This document shows positions 23,865-34,935 of a stretch of DNA of 64,000 bases, piece by piece. Origin of the DNA: Begonia masoniana (taxonomy: Eukaryota; Streptophyta; Magnoliopsida; Cucurbitales; Begoniaceae); assembly GCA_022432975.1 (NCBI GenBank), contig CM039502.1, positions 14,291,143 to 14,355,142 of the forward strand, in the 5' to 3' direction. Under the pieces are notes generated by a model. It searched no databases. It saw only the letters and a program-made list of their open reading frames with translations, and was not told the origin of the DNA. A program made the translations under genes and the position numbers. Each line of letters opens with the position of its first letter. Within the stretch, counting starts at the first letter, position 1.

Positions 23865-25655
23865 TGTAACACCCGATAATTTTGCCATGTAGATATTCCT
23901 TGAATTATTAAACGGGATTAATCAGAATATTTATACAATGCGTGTTTTTACGAATTTATCGATGTTTTCAATTGAATATGTGTGATTCGTAAAACCGATT
24001 TGTGGAACTAAATAGTAATTTAGTTAAAAACCAATGGAATGAAAAAATAGGGAGCCAATTAAGGTTGGTGGGAGGAAGCCAATGGTTGAGTGACACCTGG
24101 TAACTTGTTGAAGAAGCCATGTTCTTTTCTCTTCCCCCTATGTGAAACCCTCATTTCTCATCTGCTTCTTTCCACTACTCTCTGTTTTCTCTCTTTCAGG
24201 CGACAAACACCCTTCGAAGCTCCTTCAATCTCCTCAGTTTTCTTCTGTTTCTCTGCCTAAGGTAAACATCTGCTAAAGCTAACGAGTTTGAATAAGTTAA
24301 AATGTGAGTTTTGTTGGAGTTTGAGGTTACGATAGTTTGGAGTGAACTCACTGTTTTTACATGAAAACACGTTGGTTTGTTTTCTAAAGGTTTGAATGGA
24401 GCTTGAAGCTTGTTCTACTAAATTATTAGTTAACATTTGTAGCTTGTTAATTTTTCCTCTTTTGCACGTCATAGGTCCTTGCATCACCAAGGCAACACGT
24501 TCAAGACTCTCAACTCCGCAGCAAACAGGTAAGTTCATACGTATAGGTTTGGCCCTTAAGGCCCTACAATACGGGGTACTAGGTTTTATGTTGTCGGGAT
24601 TTCTGTTGGGTAGTTAAACCATAGGTTATGTTTTAGGTTAAGTGTGTTCTGTTTTATTTCCTGCTTGTTATTCTGTCACCTGTCTATGAATGTTCATGCA
24701 TACACGTTTTCTCTGTGAAAGTCATGAAAATATTTTCTGCACACGGTTTGAAGTTAAGTAAGATAAAACCTGTAATGAAATGTATGGTTAAGTGTGGACG
24801 AGGACTGACATCCTGTCATGTACTCCTGTTATGTCCTGTTGTGACATGTACTCCTGTTGCGCCAGCTATTCTTCCCACTTATATCTTCATGTCCAGTGAA
24901 ATGTAATGTGATGTAATGTAATGTTCATGTATTTGAAAATGTTCATGCATAGCACGTGCATCACTTTGCATTGTATGTTCTTACTGAGCTCTAAGCTCAT
25001 AGTTGAACTCCCTGTTGTAGGTATGGATCCTCCAGATGAGGACATTGTGCCTCAAGATGATAAGTTGATGTAGTTGGCAGGAGGAGCTCATGGGGTGGTT
25101 GCTGCAGTCAGACAAATGTATTTCCTGTGAGAATATTATTCCTGTATAGCTTTTGAAATTTTAAAACCGATGTGTAGACTTTGTGTTGGTGTTTTAAAAC
25201 TTCTGTTCTGATGGATTCTCGAAATGAATGTCAAATTCTGTACAGTTTCTGAGATTTCAAAACGATGTACAGACTTAGTTTTGATGTATTTGAAACCTCT
25301 GTTTAACAGTTGAGTGTATGTTTTGAAACATCCTGGAACTGCCTTGAGTTCTCTCTATTGGTCTGTGCATGGACGGTCTCTAGTTTTAGAGTTATCCATA
25401 CAATTTGATTTCTTAAACTTCTGTCATGTTTTCTGTTATGTCCGAAAATCATGTTCTGAATCGTTTTTTTTAGAGTTTGAAACTTTTATGCCACCTGTTT
25501 TTATGCTCCCTGTTAGTATGTCTTCCTGTTAAAAGTTGTCAAATTTTTGTTTGTAGTTCACATCCACCGATGAACTCATTTCTGTCTGTAGTTCACGTCC
25601 ACCAGTGAACTCATTTCTGTCTGTAGTTCACATCCACCGGTGAACAATGCATTTT
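23865..25655 (+). repeat. Family A LTR, 3'-truncated
   Basis: The fragment starts TGTAACACCCGATAATTTTGCC and follows family A to the first array units (three CACATCCACC-type units at about 25558-25645), then stops abruptly at about 25655. Intron 1 is 24262-24474, exon 2 is 24475-24528 (54 nt, frame ending STPQQTG), intron 2 is 24529-25020, and exon 3 ends with EDIVPQDDKLM and a stop. It abuts the intron-2 donor of the C-like LTR exactly. Confidence 0.88.
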
Positions 25656-25689
25656 TGTTTTGATACTCGTCGTTAACTGCCATTAATCA

Positions 25690-28685
25690 TATCCCAATTG
25701 TTGTGTATTGGACAATTAAGAGCCTGGGAGCAGTCTACTCTGGCTCACATGCTTAAAAACACAAAGGGATCATCTCAAGTAGCAGCAGGATATTTGCTAT
25801 CGCCATATAGGTGAGGAACATTCTTAAAATTTTGAAATTTATGAGCTCAAAATTGATCAAATCAAATGGTTGTAAGAGTAGATTTAGAGTTTATCAACAA
25901 CTAATTCAAATGAGACAGGGGATGTTGAATCATTTCAAATGCTTTTGAATCTCTATGAAATCCTCCACATTGACAACATGAAGGGCCTTAAGACCTTGAT
26001 TTATCCTTGGGATGATCTGCAGCCTCTCGACGGCTCTACGATGCGAAGGGTACAAATTTTTGTTACTTTTGCAGCCAAAACCGCTTTAAAAAAAATATTT
26101 TTGTTTGATTCCTTCTTTAGGGGACTTCTCATTTAATGAAGAAGGTGGGCGCGCTCCAAAGGAAGATCTTCCTTTGTAGCAAATTGAGACCTTACAAGGT
26201 GTAATACCCGGCTTTTCGGGATATTAATATTTTAATATAAATAGTATTTTTGTAAATATGTCAAATCAAGCCCGTTTTACGAAAAGAAAGCTTTATTACG
26301 ATCCTAATGATTTATAGGAATTTTAAGGAAATTACGAGAATTTTCAGAGTAGTAACGCTTAATTCCGAGTAATTACGTTTCTCGAAATGTAAAGGACGTT
26401 TTAGTAAAAATAGTAAACGGGGTCCGATTTGCGAACGGACAGTTTTAATAAATCCCAAATAATAAGTTGGAGTTATTGGTGAAATAGGGAAATTTAGAGA
26501 ACCCGGATCGTTAGCGAATTAACGAGACAAAGGACGAAACAAATATAAAAACAAAAGAAGGGCAAAACGGTCATTTACAAATCAATTATATTAATAACAC
26601 TCATCTCTCTTCTCTCCCTCATTTTCTCCTCGGCTCTGCGAAAACCAGAGAGCGAAGCTCTCTGCCACCGACGGTTTTCCTCCATTCCGACCTCCGTTTC
26701 TCCTCCGATCGATCTCCGTTCTTCACGTTTTCTCCTCCGATCAACGTTCTAGGTAAGATTTTATAGCTTTCGGACGTTATTTTTCAGTTTTAACGAAGTT
26801 ATACGGTTAGGGTTTTCGTTTAGGGTTTCGTTAAAAACGCGATTTAGGGTTCGAGATTGATAGGTTTATCGAGTTTATGGATATAAAAGACGTATTGAAC
26901 GTTATTGGACGAAGTTAAACTAATTTGTGAGAAATGTTAAATTTAATGAATTTCGGGTTTTTGGAAAAGCTCGTTATTTGATGTTTCGTAGAATCGAGCG
27001 CGAATTGGTTGTTGAAATGCCTCGATTAATTAGGTTATAGTTTTAGAAGAATTTCCTTAGTTAAGGATTTCATTAATTTGGACATTAACGGTTCAAACGC
27101 ATTTTAATGATAATTGTTGTGAATTGCCTTAGGTGAACCACGCTCGTGGACAGAGCTAGCATTCAAGGGACGTCAGGTAAGTCTCCGCGACTTGTTTGGC
27201 CGATTGGCCTACACCATACGATCTTCTGTTGTTCGAGGAAATTGGTGAATTGCTTGTTTAAATGCTTTGGTTGGGTAGTTAGGATTAGTTCTTTTGTAGG
27301 TTATGCTTTGAGTGTCTTGATGGTACGTATGATGGTTGATTATTTTATGTTTATAACTGTTCATGCATCATAGTTTTAAAAACGTCATGAAAACGAATTT
27401 ACGCATAGTTTTTATGAAAAGGAAATGCACGTAAAGGCAAGTAAAGTATCATGTGAACAACCCTCTGTATGTGGTTATCGGGGTGAGGTTCAGACCCGGC
27501 GTTCCGTGGTGAGCGGGTTTCCCTCCCTTCAGATGGTGTGGGCTGTCTAACCGCTTGACGGGCTCTATCCATCTGCCGAGTGATAGGCTTCGGTAACCAA
27601 AAGAATGTCACGGTGAGAATGAATGAATGAAATGCATGAGTGACGATGTTATAAAAATTGCACAAACATGTTCATGCATAAGCATTCACGTAGACTTACT
27701 GAGCCTTAAGCTCACGACTTATTTTTATGGTGTAGGTGACCTCTACACAGGTGAGGATGAGATCCCTCCACCCGAGGCATGATCGGTTGAAGAAAGATGA
27801 CCCGTGGGAGTGTGCTGGGCAGTCGGTGCGCATTTTAACCAGTGGGGATGTAGGTATATGTTTTGGGAACACGATATGAATTGTATAGCTTAACATATTA
27901 GGATGTTTGGATCTGGTAGTGGATAGGTTAATGTTTGATATTTTAAACGTTTTGGAAACCTGTTTTATAAACTGTTTTTGGTAAATTTAAATAGGAGAGA
28001 TTGTCGATTTTTAAACGTATACACGTAGTTCGTTTTTACGAAAGTTTAATGTATGTTAGGCCGTTTAGTTGGGGGTTGATAAAATGAGAAGTGAACTAAG
28101 TTAAGTTGTGTTGAAATGTATAGAAGTGGATATGTGCAGGGGATGAGAAATTGAAAGAAGAATGCTCTCTAGAATTCTCGGATTCCAGAGAGCATGTAAA
28201 GAGAAGAGAAGAAAGAAGAAGGGGAGGCGATGGGGCGCGGCACTGAGGGGCGACTGGTCGCCTCTCCCAGATTTTGGTGCGGCGACCGATCGCTGGGCAG
28301 CGATCGCTGTCAGCGATCGATCGCTGGGTGATCGATCGCTGCCAGCGATCGATCGCCTATTATTGTCACACGGGCAATGCCCGTTCTGCCCTTCATTTTA
28401 TTTAAATTGTTTTAATTAATTGTTTTATGTTTTACTTAATTGATTTTTAAGATTTGTTTTAAGTGATTTTATAAATGAACTTCAACGTTTTTAATTCCGA
28501 TTCTGATTCCGGTTTAAACAGTTTTAATTCCGCACGAACGTCATTAAAGTTTATAAATGTAAGGATATATATAAAAAAAAAAGTAAAAATTAGGATACGG
28601 GTAAGGGTCGCTACACAAGGTCTCCATATCCCTCATCAGTAAGGAGGAATCCCACAAAATTAGCATGGAGAAAATGAGAAAATAG
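25690..28685 (+). pseudogene. Unidentified host gene remnant, last exon split by an LTR
   Basis: Three exon-like stretches are visible. The first, about 25717-25810, reads 'WEQSTLAHMLKNTKGSSQVA' and has a donor CATATAG/GTGAGG. The second, about 25930-26048, reads 'NLYEILHIDNMKGLKTLIYP' and has a donor GAAGG/GTACAA. The third starts at 26121 after TTCTTTAG and reads 'GTSHLMKKVGALQRKIFLCS', is interrupted at 26199 by the solo LTR, and resumes at 28621 in the same frame to TAG at 28683-28685. Junction phase between stretches one and two does not work with the nearest acceptor, so the gene is decayed or my exon limits are off. I do not recognise the family. The 5' end was lost against the A LTR. 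Confidence 0.5.
26200..28615 (+). mobile_element. Solo LTR, family C, with target duplication CAAGG
   Basis: The LTR runs TGTAATACCCGGC to AGGGTCGCTACA, 2416 bp, flanked by CAAGG at 26195-26199 and 28616-28620. Introns are 26753-27132 and 27177-27735; exon 2 is 27133-27176 (44 nt) with donor CAG/GTAAGT; exon 3 (27736-27782, 47 nt) ends GEDEIPPPEA and a stop. A GC-rich array of GCGATCGATCGC palindromes lies at about 28250-28355. It sits in a coding exon of an older gene. Confidence 0.95.
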
Positions 28686-29294
28686 AAGAAAGAGGGAATA
28701 CATAAATAATTCGTAAGTATGGTTTTGTTAACAAATTTATCTACACCTTAAAATATTTTCGATACAAATTCGTAAGTATGGTTTTGTTAACAAATTTTTC
28801 TCTTACGGGCGTTCGATCTCAATTTTGTAAGTGAACTAAAAAATATTCTGGAAAACATATCAAACGATATCAGATTAGCCTCAAACTTTTACCACATAAT
28901 TGACATTCATGAGAATATATTTTGTAAAGTTTTGTAATTTTACAACTTTTGCAAAATTTATTATAATTTTTTACGCATGTTTTACAAAATAATTCACTAA
29001 ACATATGTATGTCAGCCAAAAACTTTGAAACTTTCACAATAGACTCTTCTTATATTCCCAATTAGAGTTGCAAAATTGGTTTACCAAAAAAACTCATCAA
29101 ATTTGAGTGATTTGGTAAAGTGTCTCTTCAACTACATGACATATACACTTTCAATAAAAATTCAAAAAAAAGGTTTTGTTGACTGATTCACAATATTAGG
29201 AGTTGATTGACTAACAATTATTTGACATGGTTACGATGAGATTAGATTACGGTGAACAAGAATAAATTAATTTATCGAATAATTACTGTTGTTT
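28686..29294. other. AT-rich stretch without genes
   Basis: No gene seen. 'AATTCGTAAGTATGGTTTTG' occurs twice (about 28708 and 28769), a short local duplication. About 28850-29000 resembles the AT-rich arms of the foldback element at 37725-38572. Confidence 0.5.
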
Positions 29295-30225
29295 TGTAAC
29301 ACCCGACAATTTTGCCATGTAGATATTCCTTGTGTTATTAGACGGAATTAATGGGAATATTTATACAATGTATGTTTTATGAGTTTGCCGATGGATTTGT
29401 TGAATGAGGATAATTCGTAAAACCGGTTGGTGGACTAAATAGTAATTCAGTTAAAAACTAATAGTTAGAAATGCATGGAGGGGTATGTTGGGAAGGAATT
29501 AAGGTTGGTGGGGGATGACCAATGGTTGAGTGACACCTGACAACTTGTTGAAGAAACCATGTTCTTCTTCTCTTTCCTCCTACGTGAAACCCTCATTTCT
29601 CACCTGCTTCTTTCCACTACTCTCTATTTTCTCTCCTCCAGGCGACCGCAACCTTTCCAAAAGACTTCCTGTCCTCCGTTTTCTCCAGTTAAGGTAAACA
29701 TCTGCTAAAGCTAACGAGTTTGGACAAGTTAAAATGTGAGTTTTGTGGAATTTTAAGGTTACGATATTTTGAGAAAACTCACTGTTTTTGGAGGAAAACA
29801 CGTTAGTTTGTTTTCTAAAAGTTTGAATAGAGTTTACTGCATATTCTACTAAGTTATTTGTTAGCATTTGCAGCTCTGTTTATTTTCACTACGTGCATGT
29901 TTTAGGTCCGTGCATAACCGAGACGTTCAAGACTTTCAACTCTATAGCAAACAGGTAAGTTCATACCTGTAGGTTGGCCCTTAAGGCCCTACATCACGGA
30001 GACTCTAGGATTTTACATCTGTCGGGTTATTTCGGGTAGATAAGTTAGAGTTTCGTTCTGAGTTTCCTGTATTGCTTTTCCTTTTCTGTCGTTTATTTCG
30101 GCTGTCTGCTGTTCTAAGAAGAAGCACTGTAAATGTCCATGCATACACGTTTTTCCCGAAAGTTCATGCAAAGTATTTTCTGTACATAGTTTGAAGTTAA
30201 GAAAGATAAAATCTGAATGTAATGT
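29295..30225 (+). repeat. Family A LTR fragment, cut by G3
   Basis: The fragment starts TGTAACACCCGAC and follows family A through intron 1 (29694-29905) and exon 2 (29906-29954, 49 nt, donor CAG/GTAAGT) into intron 2. There G3 enters at 30226. AATGT at 30221-30225 is the expected left target copy. The continuation was not found after G3. Confidence 0.88.
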
Positions 30226-31752
30226 TGTAACAACCGGTTCCATCGAACCGATTTTACCTTGTCATTTAATAGTGTACACTTTATGGATGAAATTGGAAGA
30301 AATATTGATTAGGTTGATGAGTGACTAAATAAGGGCATAATGGTAAATGGAGATCCATAGTGGATAACGTATTTAAGGGAGGGTATAATGAGGTTTAGCC
30401 GCCACTGTTTTCTCATTTTTCTTTCTCGGCATTCAGCTCAGCTAGCAGAGTTTCTCTCAGCGATTTTCCCTCCCATTTTCTCCAAGCTAGGTGAGTTCTA
30501 CTTCGATTTCTTGTTACATTGTAGCTATCAATGTTAGAGGGGATTTTAAATGCAAGTTTTGAGAATGCTGTAAGTGAGAGTTAGTTCGAGTTCGGGGCAT
30601 ATCAAGAATGCTTAATGATCTGAGTTCCCAAACTAGTTTCCTTATGAGTTCTGGTAGATTTAAGGATAGTTTAGAATGAAGCTTAACTAATACTTTGTCT
30701 ACGGCTATAGGTTTGAGCAAAACCCGAAGTAGTTTGCAACCAAGCTTTTTCAGGAAACCAGGTAAGTGGAGTATGTGTGTGCCTTCGGGTCTACATCACA
30801 AAACAGTAGGTTTATGCTTGTTTGAATGTTTTCTGTATGTCATGTATCATGTTTTTGGAAAGAACACGAAAATGAATTTACATGTAATGGCATGGCAAGG
30901 TATGAACAGAATGTAATAGATCAGCTGTTAAGGGAACTAATCTGCCCCTTAATTTATGAAGAGGATGTATGACTTTGGGAAAATTGATCCGCTTCTCAAT
31001 GGAATTTAGGATCAGATCAGCTGTTAAGGGAACTAATCCGCCCCTTAATTTATGAAGAGGATGTATGACTTTGGGAAAAATGATCTAACTCCCAATGGAA
31101 CCGAGGGATCAGATCAGAGAAAGAACGTGAATGCAACAGAGATGTGAAAGTAGAAACTGCATGTCTAGGATTTATTTTTCAGTATATCATTTCATTGTTG
31201 CTTTACTTACTTAGCATTAGGCTAATAGATGAGTTTTATGATGTAGGTGAAGAAGTTTCAGCGTTGGGTTCTCTGAGTATGTTGAGGACTAGGTTGGTTG
31301 GAGGAGTACATTCACGCATCGACTTGACAATCTAATGAGGCGGTTTAACTAATATCAGTAGGTGTGAAAGTCTAGTTAACAATGGTTCAGTTTTAGTATG
31401 CTAAGAATGTTAATGACAGCAGGAGTTTAATGTTTTTATTAATTTTGGAGCTTTTCTGATTATGAAAAACACGATTTGGTTTTAGTTGTAGATTGTTATT
31501 CTGGATTTATAAAGTTGTGGATTTATGTTGTTTTGAATAGTTGCTGTTAAAATTTACAAGTTCTTTTAGTAGGCATAGTTGTTTGTTTGTTTAGAGTGTT
31601 ACTGTTCACCGGTGGATGTAGTCTATCCGTGGATGTTGTCGAACGGTAGACGTGAGTAATAGGTTTTGTCGTTTTATGATCGGTGGATGTGAGTAATAGG
31701 TTTTTTCGTTTTGTGATCGGTGGATGTGAGTAATAGGTTTTGTCGTTTTATA
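30226..31752 (+). repeat. Family B 5' LTR of G3, truncated
   Basis: The LTR starts TGTAACAACCGG. A TATA-like TATTTAAG lies at 30370-30377. Introns are 30491-30710 and 30762-31246; exon 2 is 30711-30761 (51 nt). Two TTAAGGG...CCCCTTAA modules (from 30928 and 31024, period 96) lie in intron 2. Exon 3 starts at 31247. The truncated array at 31600-31750 has CGGTGGATGTGAGTAATAGG units. Confidence 0.92.
30388..31335 (+). CDS. Candidate LTR three-exon small ORF (family B, 5' LTR)
   Basis: Exon 1 runs from ATG at 30388 to 30490 (about 18 nt after the TATA-like box), exon 2 is 30711-30761, exon 3 is 31247-31335. Both junctions are phase 1 (G/GT) and the joined frame is open. Compared with the other B copies, one base is missing early in exon 3, so the tail after GEEV is read in another frame and extends to a later TAA at 31333. 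The N-terminus holds a short hydrophobic run (CFLIFL). No homologue is recognised. Expression would use the LTR promoter. Confidence 0.45.
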
Positions 31753-33853
31753 ATGGGATTTGATGTAATCCTAGGAATGAATTGGTTGTTTAAGCATTAT
31801 GCCACAATAGATTGTAGGACTAGAATAGTTAGCTTCCAACCCCCTGGTGGTTTGAATCATACCTTTCAAGCTTTGAAGAAGAGTAAGGAAATGTCTGTTA
31901 TGACCTCTGTCAACGCTAGACCTTCTCCATGCGGGGAGTATTTGTGCTTTTTGGCCAGTGTTTTAGACACACAACTAGTAGGAAAAGCAAGTCCTCAGAA
32001 TGTCTTAGTTGTCCAAGATTTTTCAGAAGTATTTCTAGATGACCTTCCTAGCTTGCCACCAGATAGGAAAATTGAGTTTGTTGTAGATGTTTACCCAGGT
32101 GCCGAGCCTGTATCTAAGAATCCCTATAGATTAGCACCCACGGAGCTTAAAGAATTAAAGAAACAGTTAGAGGAACTATTTGGAAAATGGTTCATACGCC
32201 CAAGCTTTTCATCATGGGGTGCACCAATTTTTTTTGTCAAAAAGAAGGATGTATCAATGCGTATGTGCGTGGATTATCGAGAATTGAATAAAAGTTAACC
32301 ATCAAGAACAAGTATCCATTGCCTAGGATTGATGATTTATTCGAGCAGCTTAATGGTGCGCGAGTTTTCTCTAAGATTGACCTTAGGTCCGGTTATTACC
32401 AATTGAAAGTCAAATCAGAAGATATTCCTAAGACAGCCTTTCGCACAAGATATGGACATTATGAGTTTTTGGTTATGTCTTTTGGATTGACTAATGCACC
32501 AGCAGCTTTCATGGATCTCATAAATAGAGTGTTTCACGAGTATCTAGATAAATTTTTCATAGTGTTTATTGACAATATTTTAATCTATTCACGTACTAAT
32601 GATGAGCATGCAAGACACCTGACCTTGGTATTGGGAGTACTAAGACAGCACCAACTTTATGCCAAGTTTTCCAAGTGTGAGCTTTGGTTGGACAGAGTTC
32701 ACTTTCTTGGTCATGTGATCTCGGGTGATGGGATATCTGTTGATCCAGCCAAGGTTTAAATAGTTAAGGAGTGGTCCCAACCGAAGAATGCCACTGATAT
32801 TCGGAGTTTCCTTGGATTAGCAGGATATTACAGGAAATTTATTGAAGGATTCTCAAAGATTGCAACACCCCTCACTCGGTTAACAAGGAAAAACATGAAG
32901 TATGTGTGGACTGGGGAATGTGAGAATAGTTTTCAGACTTTGAAACAAAAGTTGACCAGTGCTCCAGTATTAACACTCCCTGTTGAAAATGGAAAGTTCA
33001 GCATTTATTGTGACGCTTCCAAAGTTGGACTTGGCTGTGTTTTGATGCAAGATGGAAAGGTAATAGCCTATGCTTCTAGACAGCTAAAAACACATGAGAA
33101 GAATTATCCTACACATGATTTGGAATTAGCCGCGGTTGTGTTTGCATTGAAAATTTGGAGACATTACTTGTATGGACAATCTTGTGAAATATTCTCGGAC
33201 CATAAAAGTCTGAAATATATTTTCAAACAGAAAGAATTAAATATGAGGCAACGTTGATGGTTGGAATTTGCCAAGGATTATGATTTTGAGATTAAATACC
33301 ACCCCGGCAAGGCGAATGTAGTGGCTGATCCATTGAGTAGAGTGACAACTTCAGCCTCAACATTGATTCTCAACATACCGTTAGCCTTAGAGGCAGAGTT
33401 TCAAATATTTAACTTGGAAGCTGTGTCCAGCGTGTCAACTATGCTCTCTACCATAACCTTGAAGCCTACTATTTTGGAAAGAATAAAGGAAGCACAGGCG
33501 ATTGATGCTGAGTGCAACAAGAATAAGTCATGCATGGATTCTACCGATAAGTCGGATTTCAACTATTTTGTTGATGGAATTCTCAAGTTTCGGAATAGAT
33601 GGTTTGTTCCAACAGATAAAGAACTTCGAAAAGAGATCCTTTCGAAAGCTCATTCTTCTAGACTCTCTGTTCATCCTGGTAGCATAAAAATGTACAGAGA
33701 CCTTAAGCAACAATATTGGTGGCCAAATATGAAAAGAAGTGTGGCCGAGTACTTAGGATTGTGTTTAGTTTGCCAACAAGTTAAAGCTGAACATCAGAGG
33801 CCTGCAAGAGCATTGCCACCATTACTAGTCCCGAATGGAAATGGGATCAAATA
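31753..33853 (+). pseudogene. G3 protease end, RT, RNase H, integrase N-part (decayed)
   Basis: Pieces in order: protease tail '[17 protein letters not shown]' and RT start (31753-32298); RT centre with FIDN in place of FIDD at the active site (32319-32759), so a catalytic Asp is lost; RNase H '[14 protein letters not shown]' and 'DHKSLKYIF' (32895-33257); linker and integrase zinc region 'CLVCQQVK' (33261-33853). Breaks: a 2-nt insertion near 32296, TAA at 32757, TGA at 33255 where relatives have an Arg codon, and a 1-nt loss near 33830. Confidence 0.9.
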
Positions 33854-34900
33854 ATGATAGACTTTGTGGTAGGATTGCCTAGGACAGCAAAGGAACATGA
33901 TGCAATTTGGGTGATAGTAGATCATTTAACCAAATCCGCCCATTTTATGCCCATAAAGATGACATACTTGATGGACCAACTAGCTGAATTGTATGTGCAT
34001 GAGATTGTTAGACTGCATGGAGTTCCAAGCACTATAGTTTCTGACCGAGACTCTAGATTTATGTCAAAGTTTTGGAAGAGTCTGCATAAGGCTATGGGTA
34101 CACAGCTCAACTTTAGCACAGCCTTTCACCCTCAAACAGATGGACAATCTGAAAGGACTATCCAAACGTTGGAGGATATGCTTCGTGCATGCATATTAGA
34201 TTTTCAAGGATCTTGGAGTAAGTATTTATCGTTGGTGGAATTCTTTTATAACAACAGCTTTCAGGCAACCATAGGTATGGCACCGTATGAAGCATTGTAT
34301 GGGCGAAAATACAGATCTCCTTTGTATTGGGACGAAGTTGGTGAAGCGCGATTGATTGGTCCTGATTTTGTGCAGCAAACAGTGGAGAAGATTGCTCTCA
34401 TCCGACAGAGAATCTTAACAGCTCAAAGCCGACAGAAAATCTATGCCGATAGGAGACGTAGAGAATTAGAGTTTGAAGTTAGTGATGAAGTTTTTCTTAA
34501 GGTATCACCATTCAAGGGAGTTGTGAGATTTGGAAAAAGAGGCAAGTTGAACCCCAGATATATTGGATCATTCACAATCTTGAAGATGATTGGGAAGACA
34601 GCTTACCAATTACAGCTACCAACTTTTATGGAAGGGATTCACAATGTGTTCCATGTTTCTATGCTAAAGAAGTGTATGCGGGATCCAACTCAGGTTGTGG
34701 AACAGCAGAACATTGAAATTCATCCTACTCTTACTTATGAGGAGAAACCAGTAAAGATCATTGACTATGTTGTGAAGGTGTTGCGCAACAAAGAGGTCCC
34801 ACTGGTGAAAGTTTTATGGCATAACCAGAGCATAGAGGAGACAACTTGGGAGCGCCAGCAGGACATGATGGACCAACATCCAGAATTATTCAAGTATTGA
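33854..34900 (+). pseudogene. G3 integrase core and chromodomain
   Basis: This 348-residue frame is open. It contains the DDE catalytic core (Asp in 'MIDFVVGLP', Asp in 'IVSDRDSRF', Glu in 'DGQSERTIQ'), the tail '[18 protein letters not shown]', and a chromodomain ('[11 protein letters not shown]', '[11 protein letters not shown]', 'TTWERQQDM', 'HPELFKY'). It is closely related to G2. It would normally be released from the polyprotein by protease; the upstream frames are broken, so it is a fragment. Confidence 0.88.
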
Positions 34901-34918
34901 ATTTTGAGGACAAAATTC

Positions 34919-34935
34919 TTTTAAGGAGGGTAGAT
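34919..34935 (+). other. Polypurine tract of G3
   Basis: TTTTAAGGAGGGTAGAT lies directly before the TGTAAC start of the 3' LTR. Confidence 0.8.
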
